From Platynereis dumerilii (taxonomy: Eukaryota; Annelida; Polychaeta; Phyllodocida; Nereididae), in NCBI GenBank assembly GCA_026936325.1, contig JAPTHN010000011.1, positions 24,034,501 to 24,098,500 of the forward strand: 64,000 bases of DNA, given 5' to 3'. The first letter of the stretch is position 1, and each line of letters starts with the position of its first letter. Below, in pieces: positions 34,793 to 50,044 of this stretch. The notes below the pieces were generated by a model. That model did not search any database. It worked only from the letters and a program-made list of their open reading frames with translations, and was not told where the DNA came from. Position numbers and translations under genes: made by a program.

Positions 34793-37700
34793 CACAGCAT
34801 ATTGCCATCAAAGCCAGGCACAGGTCCTGGAATTCACCTGCACACTTGCTGTATAGGCATTGCACATCGCAGCTGATCCAACTGGTCAAGGCCTTTCCCA
34901 ATATAGCCTCAGGCAGTTTCCACTTCTCTTTCAACCTATCAGGTCATTCCTCATGATCCATACCCAAGGGCAACAAGTAAATTGGGTGGTTAAAGATAAA
35001 GCCTCTCATCTTAACCTGTAATGGGAGACACTTCAAATGGCACTCTTGAAGTAATTCAATATCAAAGGTCAAGGCACATCACACAGGGCAAATGGCACGG
35101 GTCAAAATTGTCAGTTCCATTTAGTGTCCATTAGGGTGGCCTAAAATGTACAGGAAAATTATTTTTTTCTGAAATTCACATCACACACCCCCTCATTTTA
35201 GGAGAAATGGTTTAAAAAACACCTTGTTAAAATTTGATAAAAATCAGTCAAGTCTAAGTGGTCTCTCAAGGCCCCTCAATTCTCACCAAAAATAAACATT
35301 TCAACCATTTTCGTCAATGCGCGGTTTGCCACAACTTTGTCAATTTGTAATGTACTACATTCTAATTACCATGGTTGGAAAGGTCTCAAAATTAGCTTCA
35401 ATTTGCATACCAACATTAATGGTCTAGGATGATATCTTAACTCCCATGGACTCTTCAGCTGACAGTGCTTATGTGCGAAAGTGTTGCTGAATGACTAAAC
35501 CTGTTCAAGAAAAGATTTCCATTTAATTTCACTGTCAAGTAACATGTTCTTATTCGCCAAAAGTGCAGGATGACCAGATAAAACATTAAACAATTTTTTT
35601 TACATTGGACAAACCCGCCCTTTGAGCTGTAAAGTTTTAATGTTACATTTTTTCTAAAGTGCTGAAAACATCGGAGAGGGGCTGTCACATTTCATAGTTC
35701 AACTTCATAAGATTAAATATAGGACAACATGATTTATACCATGTGAAACATAAGAATATTGTCTTTCAAGTGGTACCCATCATTTTGCCATGTGATAAAT
35801 TTGGATGAAGACATGAGTTTGAAATATTACAATTCCCCCCTGCTATTTTATGAGTTTGCGACGAACTTCAACATAAAATTTCACCACTCATAAACCGGGC
35901 ATTCCCATGGTCAAAAATCTTTTTTTTTTTTATATTTGGTCACTCTGGAACTTTGAAAATAAGAATCACAGCAATTTTCAGTGAAAAAATTAAAAGCCTT
36001 TCTTTTATCAGGATCGGTCATTCAGCAACAATTTCATTCATGAAAAGTGTAAACTCAAGAGCCCAAGGGAGTTGAGATATTGTCTTAGACCAATAACGTA
36101 GGTATGCAAATTGAAGCTCTTTTTTAGACCTATCCAACCATGGCAATAAAAATGCAGTATTGTAAAAATTGACTAAGTTATAAGGAACCGCGTATTGACG
36201 AAAATGATTGAAATTTTCCTTTTTGCTAAGAATGGAGGAGCCTTGAGAGACCACTAAGACTTGACCGATTTTCTTGAAATTTTTAGAAGGTGCTATTTTC
36301 ACTATTTCTCCTAAAATGAGGGGGTGTGCCAATTGAAAATAATAAATTTTGTTTTTTGGGCCACCCTAGTGTCCATTACAATCGATATGATATAACAATT
36401 GCTGTGATACCAACATTGAGAAGTGAGTAGAAACTATACCAGCAGTGTATCCCGAATTAGCTGTGGGTGTGCCACAGTTATGACGTACGGTCCTTAAAAT
36501 CCATGCCTGTACACCATCGTCATGGCATCATATTCTATTTTAGCCTAACAGAATTTTGATTTTGGAATATCATCGTTTGGGATGCTTAGTGACCTTTGAC
36601 CTTGAAAATGAACTGCTGTAGTTAAAGTGTATTTAATTGACCACTTGAATTTGATGGTGGAATGCTTAGTTGGTTACATCCACTGGCCTTCTTTCAAAAA
36701 GGCAATTAGTATTTTTATATACTTTTATCTAATGATGAAAAGGGGATGCAAAAATCATTGAAGGCTTTTCATCAACAGGAAAGTTTTGTTTAATGAAATG
36801 TGCAGTTAACCGTTCTGCACGAATTGTTGCAGCCATCAAATAAAAGAAAAAGACAATAAATGTTCATTTATGCAACTGGGACAGGGTGCAACAATCTCTT
36901 TCCTGACACCAGTCACATTTTTTGAACTCGGTGACATCTGATTACTTTCTAATGGCTGACATTGATCTTTGTATATCACTGAAGGAGCAGCGCTCTGTAT
37001 TAACCAAATAATCTTGTCAAAGACCTAGAGAGAAACAGTTTGCAGTCATCTGCGGGCAAGATCAGGCAGAGAATTGATGTGGGTTCACTTGAAGCTTTCC
37101 GGATAATTATCAAGGATCAGCACATAATCATTTATATAGTTTGGCAGCAGTAAACCAAGTTAAAACAACAATGCCAAGAAATGTCATTTCTGGAGATAAT
37201 TTGAAATGTTACAGGTCTGTACATGTATAGTTAATTACATGCGTATTGCTCCCTGGCACAATTATTTGCCAAATTACATGCATTTTAACAATGAAAGGCC
37301 TGATGAGAAGACAATCGGTTATTGTTGGACACAATATAGTACAAACCAAACTAAAGTACGACTACCCCAGCACGAAGGAAGAATCACACCTTTGGGCTCC
37401 CCAAAATCACTTCCTACCTTTACCTACGTTAAACTACTCTTTAAAATTACATTAAATTTACATTAAATTTACATTAAACCAACACCTAATCAAACTCCAT
37501 AAGCCCCAATCACGCGCATGCATACCAATAATACCCTATAAGACAATACAAGCGTATGCAATTTGAATTTAGATATTGCAGAAGCAGGGTCATTTTGCAA
37601 ATAACATACAGATATGGTGCAAATGCAATAGTTGACCTTGTACATCTCACTTATTTTGATAATGTTGTGGCATGCAAATCATTTTTTCCTTTATAGTATT

Positions 37701-40700
37701 GGATATTTTGAAGAAATTCATAAATAGTGGGAGCCCATTCCAAAATCAAATGACAAATTCTAATTAACATACATCAACAGAAGTGATCACAAACTGTTAT
37801 AAATTGTTTTTTACTGTTTGTGCTTTTAGCAGTTAGACATAAGGGAGAAGTAGATACAAATCTACACCTTAAAGAACCAACGACACCCAACAATAACTCT
37901 GAATTTTGAGAGAATGTTTTTCATAATCAACTGTCAAATTGGATAGAATCTGTGACAAATATATCAAAACAAACATTTCTTTTGATTTGTCATATGCTAG
38001 ATCATAGGTGCACTGAAGCCATTTGCAAGCCCTGATACTTCATGTCTCTCAATGATCAATATGGCCGCCCATGGCCCCAATGTGTTTAATTTCTTTGATA
38101 TTGTGCCCCTTTGATTATTGCAATTACATTGCTGGCTGTCTTAATAGACTTGTTAACATGGGATAAGTTTGGGGCTAGGAGGCATAGGTAGTTGTATAGG
38201 CTATTTTAGGGTGGATAGTAGAAAGTAGGGCAAAATAGGTAAACAGGGGACTTCTGACAGAAAATGTTCTTACTCTATTTTGGATTGTATCCTGTATCTC
38301 ACATTTTCAGTTAACCTATGCTCACGGTGTTGTTCTTCAAGAGCCCTGCAATAGAAATAGTTTTTTGAAGTTTTGCTCTTACCTCCAGTGTCTCCTGACT
38401 TTCCTGAATGCCTAGATTGATTAGATAATTAGACGAAACGTCAAAAAATTTGAATAAGCGTCTCTTTGTTCAGTATCTTGAAAAAATTTACTGTTTTTTT
38501 AATAAGTTTAGCATTTCTTGATTATTAAGATGTTCTTAAAGTTCTTATTTATTTTTATTATAGACTCTATATAGAATCATTTAAGTAACCAAGCAAACAG
38601 ATCCGTTGTTGTAACCTTGCAAACAGAGGTGCAAATCTCAGGAAGCAGTAGATTCACCCTGAGCAGTTGTCTTACTTACAACATCTGCTGTCAATGAAGC
38701 TGAGTATTGTTCTTTCATTCTCTTCCCCTTCAACTTGACCACCCGCCACACTTGTACAAACATGGAAAAAAAAGGTGGACAGACGGCTACCAATCTTATT
38801 CACAAACTTGTCTGCTAACAACAACCACGTCTTTGGCATCACTGTCTTGGAGCTGGTCTGAAACCATTTGTGCGGGATTTGACCACGAGATCTAGACAAA
38901 GACTTTTCCACACTAAAATGCCCCCTGCCTGAAGAAACGGATGCAAAAGAATTCCCCCAAGAATGGACAGTGTTTTCTGAAGTAAAAACATCCGATATTT
39001 AACTTTTAGAGTAACTTTTTTGTTCTGTTTCTGTTGCCAATCATTTATTGGATGGTAAAGGTTCATGGATGGTAATTATGCTTTACTCGAAAAGCCACCT
39101 GAGGTTTAACATTGCATTATTATTTAACATTGATTTGGCCTTGATTTTGTGTATGTCTGGATCATTGTGGAGCATCAGCACAGGTGTCTTTATTGGCAGT
39201 TCAATAAAAATACAGAGTACATGTACTGATATCATACCTTTCACAGTCTGTGTGAAACATGTGACTGGCACAAGCAATGACCAATACACCAAAATATGTT
39301 TTATGTTCCCTTGCCACTTTGTTTTTTTTGGGTGATATCTGGCCATTTCTCTGAACACCAACATTGATTGTTGCATATCAAGTGGAGAGCAGCACCACAG
39401 TACTATTTACTTAATATCCAGACCAGAAACCTTTGGCAATCGTATTCAGACAGGACCAGCACAGCATTGATCAAGGCTCACTTTAGTATTCTTGGTAAAA
39501 AAGGATAAGAGCACCATCATTCTTAGTTTTGAGTAATAAGCCAAGTTAAAGAAATAGCAATGACGAGTTTCCCCTGCTTCTGACAACACATTAATCAATT
39601 CCATCTGAAATGACACTGGCCTCATGCACATGCATCTTGTTGGGTAATCGATAATATGTTGATTGATTTGTGGAGGAATTATCAAAAAGTCTCATTCCTT
39701 TTTTATAAGGAAATAGCTAGCACTCTCACATTTCCATGAGATGCTAATTATCTCTCAAAGTAGAATGACATTAACAATGAATTTATACGATTTTATTGTT
39801 AAATGGTTAAAACTGAATAAACTTTTAGTTACTGTCATGTAAATAAGACATAAACAGCTACAATGTATTTGAAGGACATATTTACAACCCCTCCTGATAT
39901 TTCCTTTAATGACACAAAAGTTGAATATATGTTGAACAATTTAAATTCTTAGGATAAGCTTTGTACAACAGTTTAAGTTAGAAAGGGCATGTTGATACCC
40001 TGTCGAAAACTTAGTAAAAAAATATGCATTTTGTAGCAATTGAAGCATACTTTACCAGCTGATACTTTACTTAACATATTTCATGCTTTGATTTCATCAA
40101 ATTTTAATTATGGCATAAGTGATACCAAGATAGATTGACATGATGTTATAGATAGATAGATAGTAAATGACATTCAACTGATTTCTTCACTCTCATGCAT
40201 GTTTCTTCATATTAGATTTGACACTCTGCATCTTTATCATCAAGGCACAGTATATAGAATTAACTAGCAAACTTGCCGCAGGCACTGCGAATCTTGACAG
40301 ATCAAACAGGTTAAGCTTTTTTCCAGTATAACGTCAGGCTGCTTCCTTTCACTTTCAACCTATTCATGGTCATTCCACAAGATCTATACGGAAGGGCAAC
40401 AAGTAAATTGGGTGGTTGGAGATAAAGCCTCTCGTGTTAACCTCGAAGGGGAAGACACTTCTAATGGTACCCGTTAATTTAGTGAATGTCAAAAGTCAAG
40501 GATTATCACAGTGGTCAAACAGTGTAGGATCAGTATGGTATTCCATAGCAATTAACACATCCAAAATAACTGACCAACTCAGGATTCTCATTCTGGGACA
40601 TTTTTACTAGGAAACTCATTGACTTTGAAGTTAACAGCCGCATATAAGTGTCTTTTTTAAAATCAAACTCGATCATTGAAGTAAGAGAGTTTTTCGCCAA

Positions 40701-43462
40701 ATGGTCTTCTTTTAAAAAGGTGATCATGTATTTATATGTGCTTTTTAGAGCAAATAGACAATGGTGTTAAAAAATCATTGAAGACTTGATAACAGCTAGA
40801 TTTTGCTTAAATCACATAGGCAATTTACAATTCTTTACAAATTTTTGCAACCATCAAATAAAAGAAAAACTCAATAAATGTTCATTAGATTTGATGTAAC
40901 TAGTACTCTCTGCAGTCAATGATGAAGAGCATTGTTCATTTTATTCTCTTCCCTCCAGCTTACTGCTCAAGCATCAGGAGAAAGGGGAGAAAGTAGCTTG
41001 AAATCTTATTCACAAACTTGTCTGCAAACCACAACCATGTCCTTGGCATCACTCTTTTAGATCTTGCTTGAAACTCTCGATGTCCGCTTCCCTTTCATGT
41101 CCTGATTGTCTTCTCCCTTAGTCCACTTTTTAAAAGGACTTCCTCTCTTTATTGATTTTTGTTTTTATTGTATAGCCTCAGCTGCGAAGTACAAGGCTCC
41201 CTGTGTCTTGATTAAAGTTACCTAACAACTGTGCTCCAGTTCTTGCATTAAGGAGCCATTCACATACATTTAATTTTTCTTTTTTGTAGACTCTCTCAGC
41301 TGCTAAGACCTGTTGTAATTACTGTATTTACACTTCATCAAACAACTTTCTGCTGCCATCTCTCCTGTGATCTGTCATGCATCCCATGTAGACACCATTT
41401 TGAAGCACTGATGACCACATCCCCATTCCCCACGCTATACAGACGTTCTTGCAGACGTGACACATTGCTTGCAATTTAAAAAACCATTCTTAAAATGAAT
41501 AAGAAAATATTTAGTTTGGTTTTTCTGACATTTACAACGGCATACCTGTCAAACTAGAAGTAACGCTACTGACAGACCTCATTACTGTAAAAAAAGTTAA
41601 TCAATTTTTACTTATTATACACATGCTTCCTTTATAAGCTTTTAAGCTAAAATGATCAATTATTCCTTACGCATGTGCGTCACAAGTGGTAAAAAATATA
41701 GTATCTGTTTGATATTTAAGAATTGTTAAGATTGTTTCAATGAAAGTATCAAGAGAAGTGAAAATAACCCCTCATTTTATGCATAAAGTCCAATGTTCAT
41801 GAAGGTGCTCACTAGTCAATGACAGTGTTGGCAGCAAGCACAATAGCTCACTCAGGAGACTATTAGATCAACAGGAAAGACTGGGCAGCAGGGACAATGA
41901 TGGAATTGTCAAGGAAAGTGGAGACCCAAGTCTCATTAAGCAGCAGATTTACTTCAGGGCTTTTTCTCTCTCTGACAACATCCACAGTCAATGATACAGA
42001 GGATTGTTCGCTCAGCTTGAGAAGTTATGAGAACCATCCAACTCAGGCTTGCTGACACACCAGGGTAAACAATGAATTACAAAAATGTACAAGGAAAAAA
42101 AAGTTCTAACATTGGATGAGCATCTGTCATTGATTTCATGTATGTCTGGATCATTTAGGAGCGTCAGCACTATTAAGGTGTGACTTAGCTGTCTTTAATG
42201 GCAGTTCAAGAAGCATATATTACACATATTCAGTTAACATACATTTCACAATTTGTGTGCAACACGCAACTGGCACCAGCAAACCAACCAAACAACCAAA
42301 AATTATTCATATTTTTAGTCACAATTTTTTCCCTTGTCATATCCGGCCAGTTCTCTGAACACTGACATTGATTGTTGCATATCAAGTGGGGAGCAGCACC
42401 TCGGTATTTACTTAATATCGAGGACAGAAACCTTTGGCAATCTCATCCAGACAGGACCTGGCAGAGCATTGATCAGGCTCACTTTAATATTCTGGGTATA
42501 GAAGGATAACCACACAATCATTTACTGTTTGAGTAATAATCCTAGTTAAAGAAATAGCAGTGATGTGGCATAAAGTTTTCTCTGGTTCTGACAAAACTTT
42601 ATTCAGTTCCATCTGAAATGATTCTGGCCTCATGCACATGCATCTTGTTTGGTAATTGATAACATGTTCATGTATTATTAAAGAGTTTTATGGACTTTTC
42701 ATAAGAGAACAACACACTCCAAAACATTTTCAAACTTCCAAGAGACTGCCAGTAGAACCAAAATATCTGTTAATTGTCAATGCTCTCCATTGGGCTACGT
42801 GTATTAGAAACAATTGTATTATATAATGTGACTGTGAGCTACTTTTTTGGATGGAGTGAATGAGATGGAGCTGGGTTATACAATGAAGCTTACTTTCATA
42901 TATAAAGGAATGCTTGTAGTGGATTGTCCAATATTTTGCAGATTAACCTATACTGGGGCAGGAAGAATGAATGAAAGAATAGAGAAGCAGAGGCCCAAGT
43001 TGCCTTAAGCAGCAGATTTACTTTGCGACTTCTTCTTTTTGGGAACAACATACGCAGTCAATGAAACGAGTTCTATTTGATTATTCCCTTCCCCTCTCCT
43101 TTGAGAAACTGCTCCCAAGTGATTCATTGTCATAGAGAAAATTATCTATCCCTCATGTTCAAAATTCCTAAGTAGTGCATCTCTCTCAATGAAATGACAA
43201 ACATAGAATGCAAGCCACTGTCATAATAATTTATTAATTTTATTTTAATGCCACGTACCCGCTATAACATTCCAAATTTATTATCAGTAGTACTTATTGT
43301 GTTGTTATAAATTATGTCAGCCAGAGCCTTGTAATGGGCTTAGGATTTATCAAATACAGAAAACAAATTGATTGAAAGAGATGAATTGCATCCTTACTCT
43401 AAAATATCAACTGAAAACTTGTCACTATTCTTTGTCTTTATACATGAATGTGATTTCTTCAC
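34793..43462 (+). repeat. Higher-order tandem unit 2
   Basis: The first half-unit (34793-40225) runs through the AAAGCCAGGCAC, GGGTGGTTAAAGATAA, CTGTACACCATCG, ATTGCTCCCTGGCA, CAACATCTGCTGTCAATGA and CCAGACAGGACCAGC blocks, and skips the CTGATTGTCTTC block. It ends in a tail with a very short GATA run (40151-40163). The second half-unit (40226-43462) carries CTGATTGTCTTC (41103) and the other tail type. A hAT-like element (35132-36368) interrupts block 2. No supported gene. Confidence 0.8.
35132..36368. mobile_element. hAT-like fold-back element, 1.24 kb
   Basis: The ends TAGGGTGGCC (left) and its inverse (right) belong to terminal inverted repeats of at least 370 bp that share CACCCCCTCATTTTAGGAGA. 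A perfect 8-bp duplication GTGTCCAT lies at 35124-35131 and 36369-36376. Unit 3 (43767 onward) reads TTTAGTGTCCATTACATC without the element, the exact empty site. No transposase frame. Confidence 0.9.
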
Positions 43463-46400
43463 ACAGTATCTTTACCATCAAAGCCAGGCAATTTAGTCTT
43501 GGAATTCACCGACACACTTAATGTATAGGCATTGCACATCACAGCTGATCAAACTGGTCAGGCCTTTCCCAATATAGCCTCAGGCGGTTTCCACTTCACT
43601 TTCAACCTATCAGTGGTCATTCCTCATGATCCATACCCAAGGGCAACTAGTAAATTGGGTGGTTAAAGATAAAGCCTCTCATCTTAACCTGTAATGGGAG
43701 ACACTTCAAATGGCACTCTTGAAGTAATTCAATATCAAAGGTCAAGGATGAAAATTGTCAGTTCCATTTAGTGTCCATTACATCAGTATGAAATAACAAT
43801 TACTGTGATTTTAACATTGAGAAGTGAGTAGAAACTATACCAGGACTGTACCCCTAAACAGCTGTTGGTGTGGGAGTGCCACAGGTCTGATGGTCCTTTA
43901 AATCTGTGACCTTACACCGTCGTTATGGCATCATAATTCAGCAAAACAGAATTCTCATTTTGGAACATCATTGTTAGGGATGCTTAGTGACCTTTGAACT
44001 TTAAATTTAACTATTGTAGTTAAAAGTGTATTTAATTGACCTGTAGAATTTGATGGTTGAGTGCTTGCATTCATTGTATTGGCCTTCTTTCAAAAAGGCA
44101 ATTAGTATTTTTATATACTTTTATCTAATGATGAATAGTGGATCCAAAAATTATCGAAGGCTTTTCATCATCGGGAAAGTTTTATTTAATCAAATGTGCA
44201 GTTAACCGTTCTGCACCAATTGTTGGAGCCATCAAATAAAAGAAAAAGACAATCAATGTTCATGTATGCAACTGGTACAGGGTGCAAGAATTTGTTTCCT
44301 GACACCAGTCACATTTTTTGCACTCGGTGACACATGGTTACTTTCTAATTGCTGACATTGATCTTTGTATATCACTGAAGGAGCAGTGCTCTGTATTAAC
44401 AAAATAATCTTGTCAAACGCCTGGACAGAAACCTAAAGTCGGCGTTTATCTGTGGGCAATACCAGGCAGAGAATTGATCTGGGTTCACGTGAAGCTTTCC
44501 AGATAATTATCAAGGATCAGCACATGATCATTTATATAGTTTGACAGCAGTAAACCAAATTAAAAAAAAAACAGTGTCAAGACATGTCATTTCTGGATGT
44601 TATTTGAAATGTTACAGGTCTGTACATGTATAGGTGATTGAATACATGTGTATTGCTCCCTGGAGTCCCTGCCGAATTATTTGCCAAGTTACATGCATTT
44701 TAACAATGAAAGGCCTGATGAGAAGATAATCGGTTATTGTTGGACATAATATAGTACAACAAAAACTAAAGTACGACTGCCCCAGCAGGAAGGAAGATTC
44801 ACACCTTTGGGCTCCCCCCGAATCACTTCCTACCTTTACCTACTTTAAACTACCTTTTAAAATTACATTAAATTTACATTGAATTTACATTAAACCGACA
44901 CCAAATCAAACTCCATAAGCCCCATTCTGTTTCATTTCTTTGATATTGTGCCCCTTTGATAATTGCAATTACATTGCTGGCTGTCTTAATATGATTTTTT
45001 AAATTTTTAACGTGGGATTAGGTTGGGGTTAGGAGTAGGAGGCAAAGGTAGTTGTGTGGATATTTGGGGTTAAGAAGAGAAAGGAGGGCAAAATATATAA
45101 ACAGAGGACTCTGACAGAAAATGCTCTTACTCTGTTTTGGATCGTACTATATCTCATATTTTCAGTCAACCTATGCTCACGGTGTTGTTCATTACCAGTC
45201 CTGCAATAGAAATAGTTTTTTGAAGTTTGGCTCTTGCCTCCAGTGTCACCTGGCTTTCCTGACTGAATGCCCAGATTGATTTTGATAACGTAGACAAAAA
45301 ATTTGAGTAAGCCTCTCTTTGTTCTTGAAAAAATCTGCTGTTTGTTTTGTATTAGTTTAGCATTTCATGGTTATTAAGATGCAGTTGAAGTTTTTATTTA
45401 TTTTTTATTATAGACACCATAAAGAATCATTGAAGTAACCAAACAAACATAACCATTGTTTTACCTTGCAAAACAGGTGCAAATCTCAGGAAGCAGTAGA
45501 TTCACCCTGAGCAGTTGTCTTACTTACAACATCTGTGTCAATGAAGCAGAGTATTGTTCTTTCATTCTCTTCCCCTTCACCTTGACCACCCACCACACTT
45601 GTTCAAACATTGGAAAAAAAGGTGGACAGACGGCTTCCAATCTTATTCGCGAACTTGTCTGCAAACCACAACCACGTCTTTGGCATCACTGCCTTGGATC
45701 CGGTCTGAAACCATTTTGTGCGGGATTTGACCGCGAGAACTAGACAAAGACCTTTTCCGCACTTAAATGCCCCCTGCCTGAAAAAACCGATGCAAAAGAA
45801 TTCCCCAAAGAATGGACGATGTTTTCTGAAGTAAAAACATCTGATGTTTAACTTTTAGACTAACTTCTTTGTTCTATTTGTGTTGACAATCATTTATTGG
45901 ATGGTAAAGGTTCATGGATGGCATCTACTTCTAATGATTTGGATCATTGGCAATTCTATGTTATGTAAACTGCAGAAACCAGTCTCGAACAAGTACATAG
46001 AAGTATCTTTATCCTTGTTGAAGGTAGTTGAGAATAATGTAGACTCTTCAGCCCACCATTTTCTCCCGAGGTCTGTTAGACTCATAAGTCATTCAGGTTT
46101 CTATCAAAATATAATGTACTTAGTTTTCTATGTCATGAAAGACAATTTTGATACTCTGTGGTCAAATTTTGATGATAACTAATAACCATGGTTAAGTTAA
46201 AATTAATCTGTCAATGCTAAAACAATGTTTTGATGTTAATTGGGCCTTTTTTTTAGTATGACCTAGGCTATGGGTGTGCCAAGAGACAGTTCCCTGAAGA
46301 TTTAAAGGTATGCCATGCATCTATATTCTCCCAATCGCCACCATTAGCACAAGGTCAATGGTCTTATCCTGATGTCCACTGCCTTTTCAATGTCCTGATT

Positions 46401-49400
46401 GTCTTCTCCCTTCATCCACTTTTAAGGGCTTCTTTGCTTTATTGACTTTTATTTTTATTTTTTGGCCTCTGCTGTGAAGTACAGGGCTTGCTGTGTCTTG
46501 ATTAAAGTTAATAGCTTGGCTCCGGCCATTCCCATATATACTTTTTTCTAGGCTATACGAGTACATGTATGATGGAGAGGTGAACTGTGTGATGTTCTTG
46601 CACTTAATTCTTTTCACTTTCCAATTCCTTTTGCTCTAATTTGTGATCAGCCATCTCTAAGGACCACCTTGCATCTTTTTTGGCTGCTAAGACTCAGTGT
46701 AATTACTGTATTTACACTTCTTCAAAGAATGAACTGCTTCTATCTCTCCTGTGATTCGTCATGCATTTAGACACCAATTTGATGCACTGATGATAGCAGC
46801 CTCACTCTATGCAGATATTCTTGCAGAGATGACACATTCAATGCAATTTTTAGTTCTAACCATTTCTAAAATGAATAAATAATGGAAGAGACATGATATG
46901 GAAATTCTGGCATGTCTACCCATGAACCTGTCATACTAGAAGGAAAGCTACTGACAGACCTCACTTTTGTTGATACACTAGCATCTGATATAGACTTTAA
47001 GGAAAACATGATCAATTATTTCTTTGCATATGTATCGAAAGAGGCAATAGATGATGCTGGTAGATATTAAAGAGTGATTGTCTCAAATTTGCTTCAACAT
47101 TAGGCCAGAGATTGGAAAAGTAAAATAACAACTCAATTTATTAAAATCTGATGTACATAAAGTGCTTGCTAATCAGTGACAGTGTTTGCAGCTGGTACAA
47201 TCGCTCACTCAGGGAGACTCACTGATCAGCGACTGTGTTTGCAGCAAGCACAACAATAGCTCACTCAGGGAGACTAGTACATGTAGAGTTAGCAGGAAGG
47301 ACTGGGCAGCAGGGACAATGATGGAAGTTGCAAGGAAAGTGAAGACCCAAGTCTCATTAAGCAGCAGATTTACTTTAGGCCTTTCTCTCACTGACAACAT
47401 CTGCTGACTATGATGCAGAGTATTGTTCGCTTTACTTGAAAAGCCATCTGACTTACTGACACACCAGGGTAGAAATGGTATGCAAAAATGTACGTATAAG
47501 GAAAAAACAAGTTTTAACATTGCAGAGCATCTGTCGTTGATTTTGGCTTTGATTTCAGGTATGTCTAGATCATTTAGGAGCATCAGCACTATTAGGCTGT
47601 CTTTATTAGCAGTTCAATGAAAACGTAGAGTACATGTACTGATAACATACCTTTCACAGTTTAACATGGGACTGGCACAAGCAATGACCAGTACACCAAA
47701 TATTATGATGTTCAGTTGCCTTTTTTTTTCCATGGGATATCTGGCCACTTCTCTGAACACTGACATTGATTGTTGCATATCACACGGGGATCAGCACCTC
47801 AGTACTTACTTAATATCCAGGACAGAAACCTTTGGCAATCTTATCCAGACAGGACCAGGCACAGCATTGATCAAGGCTCACTTCAGTATTCTTGGTATCA
47901 AAGGATAACAACACAGTCATTCGTAGTTTTGGGTAATAAGCCAAGTTAAGGAAATAGCAATTACGAGGCATAAAGTTTTCTCTGGTTCTGACAAAACATT
48001 AATCAATTCCATCTGAAATGACACAGGTCACATGCACATGCATCTTGTTGGGAAATTGATAGCATGTTGATCGATTAGTGGCTGAATTATTAAAAACATC
48101 TCATGCCCTTTTTATAAGGGAACAGCACACCCAAACTTCCATGAGATGCTAATTATCTCTCAATGAAGAATGACATTAACAATGAATTAAAATTGTATTG
48201 TTTAATGGTTAAAACTGAATAAACTTTCGCTTGATGTAAATAAGACTTGGGGAGATAAAGCCTCTCGTCTTAACCTGGAATGGGAAGACACTTCTAATGA
48301 TACCCTTTAAGTTAGTGAATGTCAAAGGTCAAGGATTATCACAGAGGTCAGTGTGGTATGCCGTAACAATTAACACCACGAAAATTACTGACCAACTTAG
48401 GATTCTCATATTTGGACATTTTTGCAAGGAAACTCATTGACCTTGAAGTTAACAGCCGCAGATAAGTGTCTTTTTAAAATCAAACTCGAGCATTGAAGCA
48501 AGAGACAGTTTTGGCCAAATGGCCTTCTTTTAAAAAGTTGATAATGTATTTTTATGTATTTTTAGAGCAAAAAGATAATGGTGGTAAAAAGTCATTGAAG
48601 ACTTGATAACAGGTAGGTTTTGCTAATCACTTAGGCTGTTCACATTTCTTCGCAAATTTTGCAACCATCAAATCAAAGAAAAAGTCAATAATGTTCATTA
48701 AATTTGATGTATCTAGTACACTCTGCAGTCAATGATGAAGAGCATTGTCCGTTTATTCTCTTCTCCTCCACCTTACTGCTCAAGCATCAGGAAAAAGGGA
48801 ATCAAGCAGCTTGAAATCTTTTTCACAAACATGTCTGCAAACCACAACCATGTCCTTGGCATCATTGTTTTGGATCTTGCCTGAAACTCCTGACGTCCGC
48901 TTTCATGTCCTGATTGTCTTCTCCCTTAGTCCACTTTTAACGACTTCCTGTCTTTATTGATTTTTGTTTTTGTTGTATGGCCTCAACTGCGAAATACAAG
49001 GCTCCCTGTGTCTTGATTGAAGTTACCTAACAGCTTTGCTCCAGTTCTCGCATTAAGGAGCCATTCACATACATTTAATTTTTCTTTTTTGTAGACTGTA
49101 TGATGGAGTGGTGAACTGTGTGATGTTCTTGCACTTAGTGGTTTTAAACAAAGTAAAATGAACATCACTTTGGTTGCAGAAAGGTTTCATTTTCCAGTTC
49201 AACTTGCTCTAATTTGTGATCAGCCATCTCGAAGGAGTGCCAGCCATCTCTCTCAGCTGCTAAGACCTGTTGTAATTACTGTATTTACACTTCATCAAAG
49301 AAAATTTGTACCATCTCTCCTATTATCTGTCATGCATCCCATTTAGACACCATTTTGAAGCACTGATGACCGCATCCCCAAGCTATACAGACGTTCTTAC

Positions 49401-50044
49401 AGAGGTGACACATTGCTTGCAATTTATAAAACCATTCTTAAAATTAATAAGAAAAGATTTAGTATGGTTTTTTTGACATTTACACTGACAAACCTGTCAA
49501 ACTAGCAGTAATGCTACTGACAGACCTCATTACTGTAAAATAAGTTGATTAATTTTGACTAACTATACACATGGTTCCTTTATAAACTTTTTAAGATAAA
49601 ATGATCAGTTATTTCTTATGCATGTGCATCACAAGTGGTAATAAATATAGTATCTGATTGATTTTTAAGAAAGATTGTTTCAATGAAAGTATCAAGAGAA
49701 GTGAAAATAACCCCTCTCTTTATGCATAAAATCCAATGTTCATGAAGGTGCTCACTAATCAGTGACAGTGTTTGCAGCAAGCACAATAGCTCACTCAGGA
49801 GACTAGTAGATCAGGAAAGACTGGGCAGCAGGGACAATGATGGAAGTGGCAAGGAAAGTGGAGACCCAAGTCTCATTAAGCAGCAGATTTACGTCAGGGC
49901 TTTTTCTCTCTCTGACAACATCAACAGTCAATGATACAGAGGATTGTTCGCTTTGCTTGAGAACCATCCAACTTGCTGACACACCAGGGTAAACAATGAA
50001 ATGCAAAAATGTAAAAGAAAAAAACATAGGCTGCACAGCAGCAA

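Noticed and set aside
37206-37466. 86-codon frame also seen at 55381-55761
   Set aside because: The two align at their starts but are out of frame with each other further on, and the copy near 44650 is interrupted.
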